Made by a program: the position numbers and the translations under genes. Positions 16,661-23,767 of a DNA stretch of 23,791 bases are shown piece after piece. Source of the DNA: Candidatus Neomicrothrix sp. UBA2974 (GTDB lineage: Bacteria > Actinomycetota > Acidimicrobiia > Acidimicrobiales > MedAcidi-G1); the NCBI GenBank assembly GCA_002348705.1, contig DEAU01000031.1, positions 1-23,791 on the forward strand, in the 5' to 3' direction. The stretch's first letter is position 1, and every line of letters begins with the position of its first letter. The notes beneath the pieces were generated by a model, which had not been told where the DNA came from, did not search any database, and saw only the letters and a program-made list of their open reading frames with translations.

Positions 16661-17965
16661 ATGAGTGAACACCACGTGGTGATCTCGGCCGACACTCACT
16701 GTGGGGCTGACCTGTGGGATTACAAGGAATACCTACCGTCGAAGTACCACGAGGACTTCGATGTCTGGGCCAAGGCCATTAAGGAGGGTGAGCGGCGGAC
16801 TGCCGAGGCATTCAAGGACGCCGAACGCTCTCCGCTCAACGTAGGCGTCGACGGCGACCCGGCCGTGGACGGCAACCGCAACTACGACTCCGACCGCCGC
16901 CTAAGGGAGCAGGAAGCCGACGGTGTGGTCGCTGCAGTGTTGTTTCCCAACACCCAACCCCCATTCGCCCCAGCGGCGGCCAGCCAGTTCGAGGCCCCGG
17001 CCTACAGCGAAGAGATGGACCACCGGTGGGCAGGCCTGAAGGCCCACAATCGCTGGCTCCTGGACTTCGTGTCCCTGGCTCCTGAGCGTCGAGCCGGCAT
17101 CTGCCAGATCTTCCTAGGCGACGTGGAGGGTTCGGTGGCCGAGATCGAGTGGGCGGCCGAAAATGGCCTGCGCGGTGGAATCCTCGTTCCCGGTACACCG
17201 CCCGACTCGCCCTTCGAGCCGCTGTATGCCAAGAAATATGAGCCCATCTGGGCAGCTGCCGAAGCCTGCGAACTTCCTCTTAACCATCACTCCGGTGGGG
17301 CCACACCCAGCTTCGGCAACCACTTTCCAGCCTCACTGGCCATGTTCATGCTCGAGGTGACCTGGTGGAGCCAGCGGGCCTTGTGGCATCTCATGTTCTC
17401 GGGCGTCTTCGAACGTCACCCCGATCTCCAGTGGGTCAACACTGAGAGCGGTACAGCCTGGGTGCCCGAGACGCTGGCCAAGCTGGACTCGTTCCATGAG
17501 CGGATGAAGTACTCCGAGTACGGCTCGGAGGCCATCTTCGGTGGCCTAGCGGTGGCCGAGATGTCCCTGAAGCCCAGCGAGTACTGGCAGCGCCAATGCC
17601 ACGTCGGGGCCAGCTTCCTTCGGCCCAGTGAGACCGAAGTGGTGCGCGAGATTGGCGTCGAGAAGGTCATGTGGGGATCTGACTACCCGCACATTGAAGG
17701 CTCGCATCCCTACACCGACGAGCACCTGCGCCTCACCTTTGGCCGGATGAGCGAAGATGAGACGACCCAGTTGCTGACCACGAACGCAGCCCGCCTGTAT
17801 CGGTTCGACGTGGCGGCCTTGCAGGCCTTGGCCGACGAGCACTGTCCGACCAAGGCCCATGTGGCTTCCGGCATCGATTATGCCGAGGTCCCCGACACAG
17901 GCAAGGGCTGTCCAGGTATGGCACCACAGAATCAGGTTCCCCCGGTTCCGATCGCAGTCGGCTGA
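16661..17965 (+). CDS. Amidohydrolase_2-family metal-dependent hydrolase (paralogue of the preceding gene)
   Basis: Second TIM-barrel amidohydrolase, 434 aa, related to its upstream neighbour through shared segments: SADTHCG at the N-terminus (Asp11, His13), KAHNRWL, LNHHSGG, WHLMFSGVFERHPDL and GSDYPHIEGSHP (Asp341). The two therefore arose by duplication but have diverged, with this protein carrying different loops around residues 40-110. ATG 16661 is chosen; GTG 16658 is nearly as good because the purine-rich AAGGGAAGGA (16641-16650) suits both. Its stop shares one base with the start of the SDR gene (TGATG). The two hydrolases may act in sequence or form a heteromer; that is inference. 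Confidence 0.85.
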   Translation: MSEHHVVISADTHCGADLWDYKEYLPSKYHEDFDVWAKAIKEGERRTAEAFKDAERSPLNVGVDGDPAVDGNRNYDSDRRLREQEADGVVAAVLFPNTQPPFAPAAASQFEAPAYSEEMDHRWAGLKAHNRWLLDFVSLAPERRAGICQIFLGDVEGSVAEIEWAAENGLRGGILVPGTPPDSPFEPLYAKKYEPIWAAAEACELPLNHHSGGATPSFGNHFPASLAMFMLEVTWWSQRALWHLMFSGVFERHPDLQWVNTESGTAWVPETLAKLDSFHERMKYSEYGSEAIFGGLAVAEMSLKPSEYWQRQCHVGASFLRPSETEVVREIGVEKVMWGSDYPHIEGSHPYTDEHLRLTFGRMSEDETTQLLTTNAARLYRFDVAALQALADEHCPTKAHVASGIDYAEVPDTGKGCPGMAPQNQVPPVPIAVG

Positions 17966-18876
17966 TGACACCCGCATCAGGGGACCTAGAGTTTTTGGAG
18001 GTGGCCGGCACGGTCGCCGTGGTCACCGGTGGAGCAAACGGCATCGGCCGGGGCATCGTTAGGGCCCTGCTGGAGGCCGATGCCACCGTCGTTGTTGCTG
18101 ACGTCGAACAGGACGTGCTCGACACCACCGTGGCTGCGCTATCGGCCAGCCACCCGGGGCGAATCAGCGGTGTGGTCACCGACGTGTCCGACGAGGCATC
18201 CACCGACGAGCTGGCTGCCCACGTTTTTGCTCTACACGGACGGTGCAACCTGTTGTTCAACAACGCTGGGGTGGGTTCCGGTGGTGGCGGGCGAATGTGG
18301 ACGCATGAACCCAACGACTGGCGATGGTGCTACTCGGTCAACGTGTTCGGCGTGGCCAATGGGATCATGTCGTTCGTGGGCCGGATGTTGGAGTCCGGTG
18401 AGCCCGGTCACGTTGTCAATACCTCGTCGGGCGACGGCGGTTTTGCTCCGGTGCCCAACGCCGGTGTTTACGCCTCTTCTAAGGCCGCGGTCAGTTGCCT
18501 TACTGAGGCGTTGGCCCACCAACTGGCCGAGGACTCCGACCGGGTGGGGGCGTCGGTCTTTTACCCGTCGGGTGGTCTGATGGACACCGGCCTGTTTACC
18601 TCTCAGCGGAACCGTCCGGCCGGGTTAGAGCGAGTAAGGGGTGGGACCGGCCGGTCGCCAATGACCTTTCAACAGATGAAGGACCTTTTGGAGAAGGCTG
18701 GCCGCGACGTGAAGGTGGCCGACCTCGACGAGATGGGCCGCTGGGTGGTCGATTGCACCGCGCAGCGGCAGTACATCATCGGGCGCGACTTGGATCACAC
18801 AGTCGACTTGCTGCACCGCCGGGCCGACGCCATTGGCGCCCTGAACCTGCCTCCCCATCACCAGATGGGGCTCTGA
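17965..18876 (+). CDS. SDR-family NAD(P)-dependent oxidoreductase
   Basis: Short-chain dehydrogenase/reductase, 303 aa. Cofactor motif TGGANGIG (residues about 21-28), NNAGVG, a serine in VNTSSGDG and the catalytic YASSK motif are present. An acidic residue after the second strand (VVVADVE) favours NAD over NADP. It starts at ATG 17965, sharing one base with the amidohydrolase stop, so translation is coupled. It has a C-terminal extension beyond the typical 250-aa core (MTFQQMKDLLEKAGRDVKV segment onward). It probably oxidises an alcohol or reduces a ketone in the same pathway as the hydrolases. Confidence 0.9.
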   Translation: MTPASGDLEFLEVAGTVAVVTGGANGIGRGIVRALLEADATVVVADVEQDVLDTTVAALSASHPGRISGVVTDVSDEASTDELAAHVFALHGRCNLLFNNAGVGSGGGGRMWTHEPNDWRWCYSVNVFGVANGIMSFVGRMLESGEPGHVVNTSSGDGGFAPVPNAGVYASSKAAVSCLTEALAHQLAEDSDRVGASVFYPSGGLMDTGLFTSQRNRPAGLERVRGGTGRSPMTFQQMKDLLEKAGRDVKVADLDEMGRWVVDCTAQRQYIIGRDLDHTVDLLHRRADAIGALNLPPHHQMGL

Positions 18877-18922
18877 GGTTGATCCCCTCGAACAGTCTTC
18901 GTCTTCTAGCAGAACCGAACCT

Positions 18923-19801
18923 CTAGCGGGAATGGGTGCCTGACAGCCTTGTCGCTAGGCCTTCGTCGTTGGCCGGTCGGCTGCGGGACAGAAATGCCCC
19001 GGCATCGGCAAGGATGAACTGCCCGGTCACGCAGCGGGCCAGGTCGCTGGTCAGGAAGACGGCCATGCGAGCTAACTCGTCGTGGTCGACCATGCGCCGG
19101 AGCGGGGTCGACTCCACCAGGGCGGCAACGCGTTCCTTGGTGAACGCCGCGGCCACCGTTTCGGTCAGCGTGGTGCCCGGTGCCATGGCGTTAACCCGGA
19201 TTCCGTCGGGGCCCAACTCGACGGCCATGGTGGTCACCAGATGGTTCAGGGCTGCTTTGGCCGCCGCGTAGGCACCGTTGTAGGGCGCCGGGCGAGTGGT
19301 CTCGCCCGACGTTACGAAGAGGATGACGCTGTCGCCCGATCCGTCGTCGGGACGGCCATGGCCTTGGCGGGCCAGGATCGCTTCGGCGGCGGCCCGCCCG
19401 CAAAGGGCAGCCTGAATCAGGTTCTGGTCGACGATGTCGCGCCAGTCGTCGCCCCAGGTATCGGTGAACGGTCGGGGTCGCCTCCCCTTTGGGAGCATCC
19501 CCACGTTAGCTACGGCTACGTCGAGGCTGCCCATGTGCTCGACGGTGGTCGCCACCATGGCTTCCACAGCTTCATCGTCTCGGCAGTCCGCGGGCACGGC
19601 CACAGCGGAACCACTCCCGTTCCCGGCTTTGGCCTCGGCGTTGATCTCCGAAGTGACGGCCTCGGCGCGCTCGGGGACCAGATCGTTGACGGCCACCGAG
19701 GCGCCGGAACGGGCCAGCCAGCGGGCGATCTCCCGGCCTATGCCGGCGCCCGCACCGGTGACCAGCGCTCTTCGTCCTGCGTGGTTAATCGAGATGCTCA
19801 T
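18923..19801 (-). CDS. SDR-family NAD(P)-dependent oxidoreductase in the selenoprotein operon
   Basis: Short-chain dehydrogenase/reductase, 292 aa. Motifs: TGAGAGIG (15-22) for the dinucleotide, an acidic residue after strand two (VAVNDLV) favouring NAD, VANVG in place of NNAG, a serine in FVTSGE, and YAAAK with the catalytic Tyr and Lys. The ending CVTGQFILADAGAFL is the usual SDR C-terminal segment. Its ATG overlaps the selenoprotein stop as ATGA (19798-19801), indicating co-translation with it. Last gene of the minus-strand operon; convergent with the other SDR across a 46-bp gap that holds no clear terminator. Substrate unknown. Confidence 0.9.
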   Translation of the reverse strand: MSISINHAGRRALVTGAGAGIGREIARWLARSGASVAVNDLVPERAEAVTSEINAEAKAGNGSGSAVAVPADCRDDEAVEAMVATTVEHMGSLDVAVANVGMLPKGRRPRPFTDTWGDDWRDIVDQNLIQAALCGRAAAEAILARQGHGRPDDGSGDSVILFVTSGETTRPAPYNGAYAAAKAALNHLVTTMAVELGPDGIRVNAMAPGTTLTETVAAAFTKERVAALVESTPLRRMVDHDELARMAVFLTSDLARCVTGQFILADAGAFLSRSRPANDEGLATRLSGTHSR

Positions 19802-20340
19802 CGTGCGCTTCCTTCCAGCGTTCGGCCCCCAGTCAGCAGGGCTAGCACCTCATCGACCACATTGTCGGCGCGACGTCGGATCTCGTCGGGATCGACGCCG
19901 CCAATGGGGTGGGCCACCGACACCATCCGCAAGTCGGGAAGGCCAAGTTCGGTAGCTGTCTTGGTCGCCAAGTCGCTCAGGGCATTGGTGGTCACCAGTA
20001 CAGTTGGTCGGCCGGTCTGCTCAAGATGAACGGAGTCGTGGACACTCCACGATGTGCAACTCCCTCAATCGGCAGTGCCGGTGAGGATGACGTCCACCTC
20101 CTCGGTCAACAGGCCAAGGACCTGATCTTCGCAGGCGGTGGCCGCGTTTTTGGTCTCCGTACGGACCACGTTTGCTCCGGTGCGGTCCGCCAGTCTTTCA
20201 GCGAGTTGTCCCAGAAGCACATTGGCGTTGGGCTTTTGGTTGTCCAAGATGCCGATGCGCCGTCCAGCCAGGACCGCAGGCGACGGGGCCAACTGGGCCG
20301 GTGGTTGGGCGACGCCCCCATCGGGTCGGTAGATGAGCAC
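19798..20340 (-). CDS. UGSC-family selenoprotein, in-frame UGA read as selenocysteine
   Basis: A 180-codon gene interrupted by one TGA (codon 92). Before it lie RRIGILDNQKPNANVLL, LAERLADRTGA and VDVILTGTAD; after it GSCTSWSVHDSVHLEQTG, VLVTTNALSDLA and LGLPDLRMVSVAHPIGG, with no other stop until TGA at 19798. Reading TGA as selenocysteine gives Sec92-Gly-Ser-Cys95, the signature after which this family is named. GTG 20340 lies 2 bp after the upstream gene's stop, with AGGAG about 8 nt before it; the 3' end overlaps the SDR start by ATGA. A hairpin follows the TGA. The Sec/Cys pair suggests a thiol/selenol redox site; the reaction is unknown. Selenocysteine machinery genes are outside the window. 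A pseudogene or sequencing error is the alternative, but unlikely given the position and intact flanks. Confidence 0.88.
20032..20064 (-). promoter_or_regulatory. SECIS-like hairpin immediately downstream of the in-frame UGA
   Basis: In minus-strand order, 12 nt after the UGA comes TCGTGGA, a GTG loop, then TCCACGA: a perfect 7-bp stem (20036-20052). A lower stem GGAG/CTCC (20060-20063 with 20032-20035) encloses a 7-nt bulge on the 5' side. The apical loop starts 20 nt after the UGA, with G as the first loop base. Known bacterial SECIS elements lie within the coding region just after UGA with a similar spacing and a G near the loop start. SelB binding is inferred. Confidence 0.65.
20065..20067 (-). 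other. Selenocysteine codon (UGA), residue 92 of the UGSC protein
   Basis: The minus-strand codon TGA sits between GCC-GAT (Ala-Asp) and GGG-AGT-TGC (Gly-Ser-Cys), exactly where the family carries Sec or Cys. Standard gene calling ends or splits the gene here. Confidence 0.87.
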
Positions 20341-20342
20341 GG

Positions 20343-21395
20343 TCAGTCTCCTAGTTCGTGAATGGGAAGGGTGACGCTGCGAGTCATGCCCCAACTGGGG
20401 ACCACAGAGCTGTGTTTGCCGGGCCCGCCAACGACCATGATCCGTATGTTGTCGGGGTGCTCCGTCATGGGTACGAGTTCGTCGTTGGCCAACTGGTCCA
20501 TCCACGGAGCCCAGGCCCGCAGGCCGAAGGCACGCTTCAATTCGGTGGCCGGCAGCCGGGCCTTCTGGAACAGGTAGGACGACACGTCGCGGCGCGACCA
20601 GCCAGCGACCGCACAGGTGGCGGCGTGCTCGGGGCACAGCAGTACGAAGTGCTCGCCCTGACTGATGCAGGCGTTGTTCTGGGCGGTAGTGGCCATGGCT
20701 GATGCCACCTTGTCGAGAATGCGGATCGGGTCGTCGGACTCCATGTCGTGCACGTTGTGGGGAGCTTCACCGCAGTGGACGGTCACCGCGGAGGGGGCGT
20801 CGACGCCAACTGCCGATGGGTAGATGGGCCACGGCGAGGCATCAGCGTTCTCGGCGAAGCAGAGCCCATATTTAGCCGGACCTCCCTGTGTTGAGGCGTC
20901 GCCGTCACCGGGGGTGGCCCCGGCCACGTGGAGGAGCACTAAGCGCAGGGCACGACCGGTGGTGGCGTTGGCCCGGTTGCCGGGCCCCAGAGCACCGCGA
21001 CCGCCGTGGTAGCCGGCGCTGCGGGCCACCTCACCGTGAACTACGACGAGAGGCGCCACGTTGTGAGTGGTGGCGTTCACGCCCCGCAGGTTCACCTCGG
21101 GGTGGGCTAGGGCCCGCACGGCAGTTATCAGGACCGGCAGGTGCTCGGGGCGGCAACCGGCCATTACCGCGTTAACGGCCAGGATCCGTCGGGTGGCTTC
21201 GCCGAACCGGGGAGGGAGGACGGCCACCACCTCGTCGGGGTCGGTTCCCGGACTACCGGTGAGCATGGCTTCGACTCGTGTGGGGGTTGGGGCGACCATT
21301 GGCAGCCCATCGCCCCAACCGTGCTCAGCTAGAGCTTCGACGAGGTCGGAGCCGTCTACTTGGAGGAGATCCTCGGACACTGTGTCTACAGTCAT
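20343..21395 (-). CDS. Conserved protein of unrecognised function, encoded with the UGSC selenoprotein
   Basis: Soluble-looking protein, 350 aa, with no signal peptide or membrane segment. I do not recognise a named enzyme family. Conserved-looking parts are GWGDGLPMVAPT near residue 26, VNAVMAGCRPEHLPVL, VNATTHNVAPLVVVHG, GALGPGNRANATTGRALRLV and KYGLCFAENADASPW. From memory, proteins with the DGLP..PT and GPGxRANAT segments occur beside UGSC proteins, so it is a likely functional partner. The cysteines in MAGC, GLCFAEN and LLCPEHAATC could be redox or metal ligands. The start ATG 21395 lies in the centre of a palindrome. Its stop is 2 bp before the selenoprotein start, so the two are co-translated. 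Confidence 0.75.
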   Translation of the reverse strand: MTVDTVSEDLLQVDGSDLVEALAEHGWGDGLPMVAPTPTRVEAMLTGSPGTDPDEVVAVLPPRFGEATRRILAVNAVMAGCRPEHLPVLITAVRALAHPEVNLRGVNATTHNVAPLVVVHGEVARSAGYHGGRGALGPGNRANATTGRALRLVLLHVAGATPGDGDASTQGGPAKYGLCFAENADASPWPIYPSAVGVDAPSAVTVHCGEAPHNVHDMESDDPIRILDKVASAMATTAQNNACISQGEHFVLLCPEHAATCAVAGWSRRDVSSYLFQKARLPATELKRAFGLRAWAPWMDQLANDELVPMTEHPDNIRIMVVGGPGKHSSVVPSWGMTRSVTLPIHELGD

Positions 21396-21402
21396 TAGAC
21401 AC
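21382..21402. promoter_or_regulatory. Palindromic candidate TetR operator over the start codon of the 350-aa gene
   Basis: GTGTCTA (21382-21388) and TAGACAC (21396-21402) are perfect 7-bp complements separated by 7 bp, and the minus-strand ATG (21393-21395) lies in the spacer. A divergent TetR gene starts 51 bp away. Position and symmetry suit repression of the selenoprotein operon by that TetR; no binding evidence exists. Confidence 0.5.
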
Positions 21403-21416
21403 TAGTCTGACAGATG

Positions 21417-21445
21417 TTGACAGCTGGGCCAAGGTCCGGTTGAAT
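21417..21445 (+). promoter_or_regulatory. Candidate sigma-70-type promoter for the TetR gene
   Basis: TTGACA (21417-21422) is separated by 17 bp from TTGAAT (21440-21445), a 4-of-6 match to TATAAT. Transcription would begin near 21452, only about 2 nt before the ATG at 21454, so the message would be leaderless or nearly so. No Shine-Dalgarno is seen before the ATG, in agreement. Confidence 0.5.
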
Positions 21446-21453
21446 CGATAGGG

Positions 21454-22026
21454 ATGGCGGCACGTCGCGGGGTCACGGCCGAACAGGTGGTTGAGGCTGC
21501 GCTTTTCTTGTTGGACGAGGTTGGACGGGTCGATGCAGTGCGTCCCTCGTCGGTGGCAGGACGACTCGGCATCCGCAGCCAGTCGCTCTATGCCCATGTG
21601 GAAGGAGTTGGTGGCCTGCGGCGCCTGCTAGCCCTGCGATGCCTCAGCGAACTGTCCGAGGTGGTCACGATGGCTGCCGTCGGCCGGTCGGGACGTGACG
21701 CGGTGGAGGCCATTGTCCGGGCTCAGCTGGACTTCGCGTTCAACCATCCAGGTCGGTTCGAAGCCGCTCTCCACCCGCCGGGCGACGACCCTGATCTGGT
21801 CGCGGCAATCGACAGGGCTGGTAGTCCACTCCGTAATGTTCTGGCTGGCCTCGGCCTCGACGACGAGATCCGGGTTCACTGGGTCCGGCTTCAACTGGCT
21901 CTGACCGTGGGCTACTCGTCTCTGGTTCGAGACGGTCGGCTTACCCTTTCTCCGGAACCGTCGACCACCGTCGAATACCTAGTGATGGCGCTGCTTGACC
22001 AGTTGTCCGATTTGTCATCCGACTAG
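21454..22026 (+). CDS. TetR-family transcriptional regulator divergent from the selenoprotein operon
   Basis: Regulator of 190 aa. The helix-turn-helix region (about 25-50) reads PSSVAGRLGIRSQSLYAHVEG, a TetR-type DNA-binding helix. The rest is a helical ligand domain with a FNHPGRFEAAL segment typical of the WHG-like C-terminal type. The start ATG 21454 lacks a clear ribosome site, fitting a leaderless transcript. It is divergent from the 350-aa/UGSC/SDR operon, with a palindrome between them, and is the likely regulator of that operon. Confidence 0.86.
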   Translation: MAARRGVTAEQVVEAALFLLDEVGRVDAVRPSSVAGRLGIRSQSLYAHVEGVGGLRRLLALRCLSELSEVVTMAAVGRSGRDAVEAIVRAQLDFAFNHPGRFEAALHPPGDDPDLVAAIDRAGSPLRNVLAGLGLDDEIRVHWVRLQLALTVGYSSLVRDGRLTLSPEPSTTVEYLVMALLDQLSDLSSD

Positions 22027-22097
22027 CCGCCTGTAGGACAGGAGATTGCTCGCACACAACGGGTCACCAGCCGCTCTTCTTGTCCCTCCTGTCGACT

Positions 22098-22129
22098 CTC
22101 TCGGCCGTCCCGTGATGGACCGTCGAGAG
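22098..22129 (+). terminator. Imperfect hairpin after the TetR gene, possible terminator
   Basis: CTCTCGGCCGTCC (22098-22110) pairs with GGACCGTCGAGAG (22117-22129) at 11 of 13 positions around the 6-nt loop CGTGAT. It lies 72 bp past the TetR stop and before the lipoprotein gene. No T-run follows. The rest of the 153-bp gap (22027-22179) shows only the lipoprotein ribosome site. Confidence 0.45.
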
Positions 22130-22179
22130 GACTGCGTCTACCGTCGCGTGGGAAAGGCGAATTTGAGGGGGCAGGTGCC

Positions 22180-23679
22180 ATGCGACGACTGACGAGCATT
22201 CGGATCGGAGTGCTGCTGGTGATCGTTCTCGTGGCAGCGGCCTGCGGTGAGGGGGAGTCGGCCGACCCGGCCCCGACCACGGCAGCACCGACGACGGTGG
22301 CACCGACCACGACGGTGGCATCGACCACCACTGAGCCATCTGACGAGCCGCTGGTTACCACCACCACGGCAGCACTGACGACGGTGGCACCGACCACGAC
22401 GGTGGTATCGACCACCACTGAGCCACCTGACGAGCCGCTGGTCACCACCACTACCACTGCACTGGTCGAGACCACGACCACGACCATCGTCCTTACTAAC
22501 TCGTTTCGGGGTGTCACGGCCGAGACCATCAAGCTCGGATTCGCTTCGATCGACTTCGAGTATTTCAACGAAACCTTCGGCTTCAACCTCACCTACGCGA
22601 ACTACGACGACACGGTCAACGTGTATGTCGACCACATCAACGCAACGGGAGGGATAGTCGGCCGGATGGTCGAAGTGGTCCATGCCCACTTCCTTCCCGT
22701 CGGCCCGGTGACTGCCGAGGCGGCCTGTATCGAACTCACCCAGGACCACCAGGTGTTCGCCGTAATGAATGGATTCGCTGGGCCCGGGGCTGAGAACGTC
22801 AACGCCTGTTTCAGCGCCATCTACGACACGATCCTGGTGGGTGGTAAGCCGACCCCAGAACAACTTGAGCAGTCGACCGCTCCATGGATCTCCTACGACA
22901 TCAGCCTCGGCCGCCGTGGTCGGGCCTTCGTGAACCTGCTGGAGGAGACTGGAGAACTCAGCGGCCTCGGACCGATCATGGTTTTGGGCGCCAACGCGGA
23001 GTACGAGCCGATGATGGCCGATGTCGCAGATGCATTGTCGTCGGCGGGAGCCGTCGTACCGATCTCTTTAGCTAACCCCGACACGGGTGACGAGATGGCG
23101 ACGATCGCCTACCTTGAGGTGCTCCTAGAGCGAGCCCGCGGGGAGGGCGTGTCCACGATCTTCGTCGTGGGCGAGGCGGAATACGCCCTGCAGTACCTGT
23201 TCAGCATGGGCGACGAGTTCACCGTGCTCATCCTCAACGGCGACTCGGCGAACAGTTGGGCCACCGCGCCACCCGAGGGCATTGAGAGGTCTGGCCGCCT
23301 GCTCACCAACAAGTCCTTCGAATCGCGTGGGGACGCTGACATGGCCGACTGCCTCAATATTGTCGAAGCCGGCCTCGGCCACGAGGTGCTGTCCCCCGAC
23401 CTGCTGCAGGAAGGCGAGAAAAACTACTGGGCGGCCCTGCAGAACACCTGCAAGTCATTTGAATTGTTTCGCCACATCGCCGCGGCCGCCGGGCCTGACC
23501 TCACGAACGAATCGTTCCGGGCCGCAGCCGAGGCTTTGGACACGTTCTCTTTCACCGGCGTTCCCTACGCCTCGTTGGGGCCGGGCAAGGCAGATGCCCG
23601 CGACACCCTGAGCCTCGCCGAGTGGAACCACGAGGCCGGGGTTTGGACAGCGTTGTCGCCTCCGATGAACGTCCGCTAA
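22180..23679 (+). CDS. ABC transporter substrate-binding lipoprotein, Liv-type, with Thr/Pro-rich linker
   Basis: Membrane-anchored solute-binding protein, 499 aa. Residues 1-22 form a lipoprotein signal (MRRLTSIRIG charged end, hydrophobic core) ending in the lipobox AAAC, so Cys22 is the likely lipidated residue. Residues about 25-105 are a low-complexity Thr/Pro/Val/Ala linker with two 29-aa repeats. The Peripla_BP-type domain begins near FRGVTAETIKLGFAS and shows INATGGIVGRMVEVV, as in the binding protein at the window start. No permease or ATPase neighbours, so it is an orphan that may work with a transporter elsewhere. ATG 22180 is preceded by AGGGGGCAGG. Ligand unknown. Confidence 0.9.
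   Translation: MRRLTSIRIGVLLVIVLVAAACGEGESADPAPTTAAPTTVAPTTTVASTTTEPSDEPLVTTTTAALTTVAPTTTVVSTTTEPPDEPLVTTTTTALVETTTTTIVLTNSFRGVTAETIKLGFASIDFEYFNETFGFNLTYANYDDTVNVYVDHINATGGIVGRMVEVVHAHFLPVGPVTAEAACIELTQDHQVFAVMNGFAGPGAENVNACFSAIYDTILVGGKPTPEQLEQSTAPWISYDISLGRRGRAFVNLLEETGELSGLGPIMVLGANAEYEPMMADVADALSSAGAVVPISLANPDTGDEMATIAYLEVLLERARGEGVSTIFVVGEAEYALQYLFSMGDEFTVLILNGDSANSWATAPPEGIERSGRLLTNKSFESRGDADMADCLNIVEAGLGHEVLSPDLLQEGEKNYWAALQNTCKSFELFRHIAAAAGPDLTNESFRAAAEALDTFSFTGVPYASLGPGKADARDTLSLAEWNHEAGVWTALSPPMNVR
22291..22464 (+). repeat. Two tandem 87-bp repeats encoding the lipoprotein linker
   Basis: Unit 1 (22291-22377) and unit 2 (22378-22464) begin with the same ACGACGGTGGCACCG stretch and differ at only a few positions. 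Each encodes 29 residues (TTVAPTTTV, then STTTEP, then DEPLVTTTT), so the duplication keeps the frame and lengthens the surface linker. The low divergence suggests a recent duplication or a slippage-prone tract. Confidence 0.85.
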
Positions 23680-23681
23680 TT

Positions 23682-23767
23682 CCGTAGTTCTGGGAACCAC
23701 GCCCGGTTTTTCCGGTGCACTGGTGGTCCGAAACGCGACGATCCCCAGACCCCGGACATAACTACGG
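23682..23767. repeat. Nested inverted repeats between the lipoprotein gene and the tRNA
   Basis: CCGTAGTT (23682-23689) pairs with AACTACGG (23760-23767), and inside these TCTGGG (23689-23694) with CCCAGA (23744-23749), GGAACCAC (23693-23700) with GTGGTCC (23723-23729) allowing a bulge, and CCGG-TTTTT-CCGG (23703-23715). The outer arm abuts the tRNA 3' end. It may act as a terminator for either gene; some pairings exclude each other. Confidence 0.4.

Noticed and set aside
19798..19995. 65-aa minus-strand ORF as a separate small gene
   Set aside because: It is the C-terminal part of the selenoprotein; its apparent GTG start is an internal Val codon in VLVTTNALS.
20065..20637. 190-aa minus-strand ORF as a gene of its own
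   Set aside because: Its first 99 codons overlap the 350-aa gene in another frame and look non-protein-like (Arg/His-rich). Only the part from GTG 20340 is real, and it continues through the TGA.
22138..22863. 241-aa minus-strand ORF opposite the lipoprotein gene
   Set aside because: It is antisense to a clear lipoprotein signal and linker; its Gly/Arg repeats simply mirror the 87-bp duplication.
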